From: Inquilinus limosus DSM 16000
Lineage (GTDB): Bacteria > Pseudomonadota > Alphaproteobacteria > DSM-16000 > Inquilinaceae
Length of the DNA stretch: 64,000 nucleotides
Direction of reading: 5' to 3'
Assembly: GCF_000423185.1 (NCBI RefSeq)
Contig: NZ_AUHM01000015.1
Location: forward strand, 62,001-126,000
Shown here: positions 63,304 through 64,000 of the stretch, piece by piece
How the letters are laid out: every line of letters begins with the position of its first letter
How positions within the stretch are numbered: the first letter of the stretch is position 1
Notes under the pieces: model-generated
What the model saw: the letters and a program-made list of their open reading frames with translations, nothing else
What the model was told of the DNA's origin: nothing
Databases searched by the model: none
Made by a program: the position numbers and the translations under genes

Positions 63304-64000
63304 TTAGTTCACGACGATCTCGACCCGCCGGTTCTGCGGCTCGCGCACGCCGTCGGCGGTCGGCACCAGCGGATCGGCCTCGCCGACGCCGCGGGTGACG
63401 ATCATGCTGTCGGCCACGCCGTCGGCCACCAGCTCGCGCCGCACCGCCTCGGCCCGGCGCTGCGACAGGGCCTGGTTGTAGCTGTCCGAGCCGGCGCGGT
63501 CGGTGTGGCCGGTGACGTCGATCCGGGTACTCCGGCCCTGCAACGCGTCGGAGGCGGCGGAGCCCACGATCTGCTTCGCCTCAGGCGTCAGCTTCGAGCT
63601 GTCGAAGTCGAAGAACACCAGATAGCTCCGGGCCTGGGTCACCTGCGTGACCTCCTGCGGCGGCGGCGCTTCCTCGGCGCCGAAGGTGTAGCGCAGGCCG
63701 ACCAGGATGCTGTGGTTGTTGTTCTCGTCCGACTTGATCCGCACCCCGTTGTCCTTGAAGGTCGGCGCGGTGGTGCCGAGATAGCGGTACTCCAGGGTCG
63801 CCGCCAGGTTCGGCGCGAAGTTGTAGGCCACGCCGGCGATGCCCTGATAGGCGAACTGCGCCTTGGTCGAGCTGAAGTAGTTGCCCGGGCCGCTCGGGTT
63901 GAAGTCGGCATCAACCAGCGCCACGCCGACGCCGCCGCCGATATAGGGCACGAAGGGCGAACCGAAATCGAAGTCGTAATAGCCGTTCGCCATCAGGCCG
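63304..64000 (-). CDS. OmpA-family outer-membrane protein, C-terminal part
   Basis: The last 232 codons of an OmpA-family porin; the start lies beyond the right edge. The visible N-terminal portion is a beta-barrel (FVPYIGGGVGVALVDAD, then YNFAPNLAATLEYRYLG). A linker rich in Pro/Gln/Glu leads to an OmpA-like peptidoglycan-binding domain: FFDFDSSKLTPEAKQIV, the diaminopimelate-binding region VTGHTDRAGSDSYNQALS, and RRVEIVVN at the end. It anchors the outer membrane to the cell wall. Confidence 0.93.
   Translation of the reverse strand, partial: GLMANGYYDFDFGSPFVPYIGGGVGVALVDADFNPSGPGNYFSSTKAQFAYQGIAGVAYNFAPNLAATLEYRYLGTTAPTFKDNGVRIKSDENNNHSILVGLRYTFGAEEAPPPQEVTQVTQARSYLVFFDFDSSKLTPEAKQIVGSAASDALQGRSTRIDVTGHTDRAGSDSYNQALSQRRAEAVRRELVADGVADSMIVTRGVGEADPLVPTADGVREPQNRRVEIVVN

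Overview
The window is very GC-rich, gene-dense DNA of an alphaproteobacterium. A Rhodospirillales-type organism (the Azospirillum or Inquilinus kind) is my best inference. The reasons are the conserved cycM-like cytochrome / kdsB / pheA / nudC block, the dnaX-ybaB block beside a 4.5S-type SRP RNA, many periplasmic binding-protein transporters, a FixJ-type regulator, and scattered palindromes of the GTCATxGCGAG type. No plasmid, phage or insertion-sequence gene is visible, so this looks like chromosome.

Layout. 1-2107: two tandem YejA-type peptide-binding proteins. 2250-5644: cytochrome c, kdsB, pheA, nudC. 5785-10301: a complete tripartite tricarboxylate transporter (SBP, TctB, TctA) and an amidase. 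10319-13595: a palindromic repeat, a Fur-like box with an iron/cobalamin-type binding protein, a porin, and a scar copy of the binding-protein 3' end. 13595-17798: an RTX protein with three near-identical 79-residue repeats, a possible tiny membrane protein and an MFS carrier. 17814-21379: two response regulators and a MASE1/PAS histidine kinase. 21715-25109: a catabolic operon (cupin dioxygenase-like, MFS, SDR, IclR) preceded by twin inverted repeats. 25137-28467: SRP RNA, dnaX, ybaB, fmt. 28530-32718: an SLC13-like carrier, glycerate kinase, and a three-lipoprotein operon, lying between fmt and truA. 32919-36790: truA facing a membrane protein, dapE, dapD and DUF4864. 37002-37078: tRNA-Arg(ACG). 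37347-41489: efeUOB iron uptake plus a second EfeO-like protein. 41714-44053: DUF883, SulP, XRE regulator. 44461-46744: a polar amino-acid ABC transporter. 46938-49911: a secreted phosphoesterase divergent from a di-heme peroxidase. 50021-52159: DUF2076, NUDIX, SRPBCC/ArsR. 52258-55248: an NMT1-type ABC transporter with a VOC protein. 55572-59619: AraC, DUF4142, a di-heme cytochrome and a LuxR protein with a degenerate receiver. 59751-63261: an HTH_42-type protein, a catalytically dead HtrA-like protein, and an AraC/VOC pair. 63304-64000: a partial OmpA-family porin.

Much of the window is nutrient capture and envelope function. Several operons show translational coupling (ATGA or GTGA overlaps) and carry their own regulators. 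The points most worth a second look are the three-lipoprotein cassette, the HtrA-like pseudoprotease, the iron-uptake locus in which the EfeO HxxE motif is kept only by the extra paralogue, and the twin operators of the catabolic operon.
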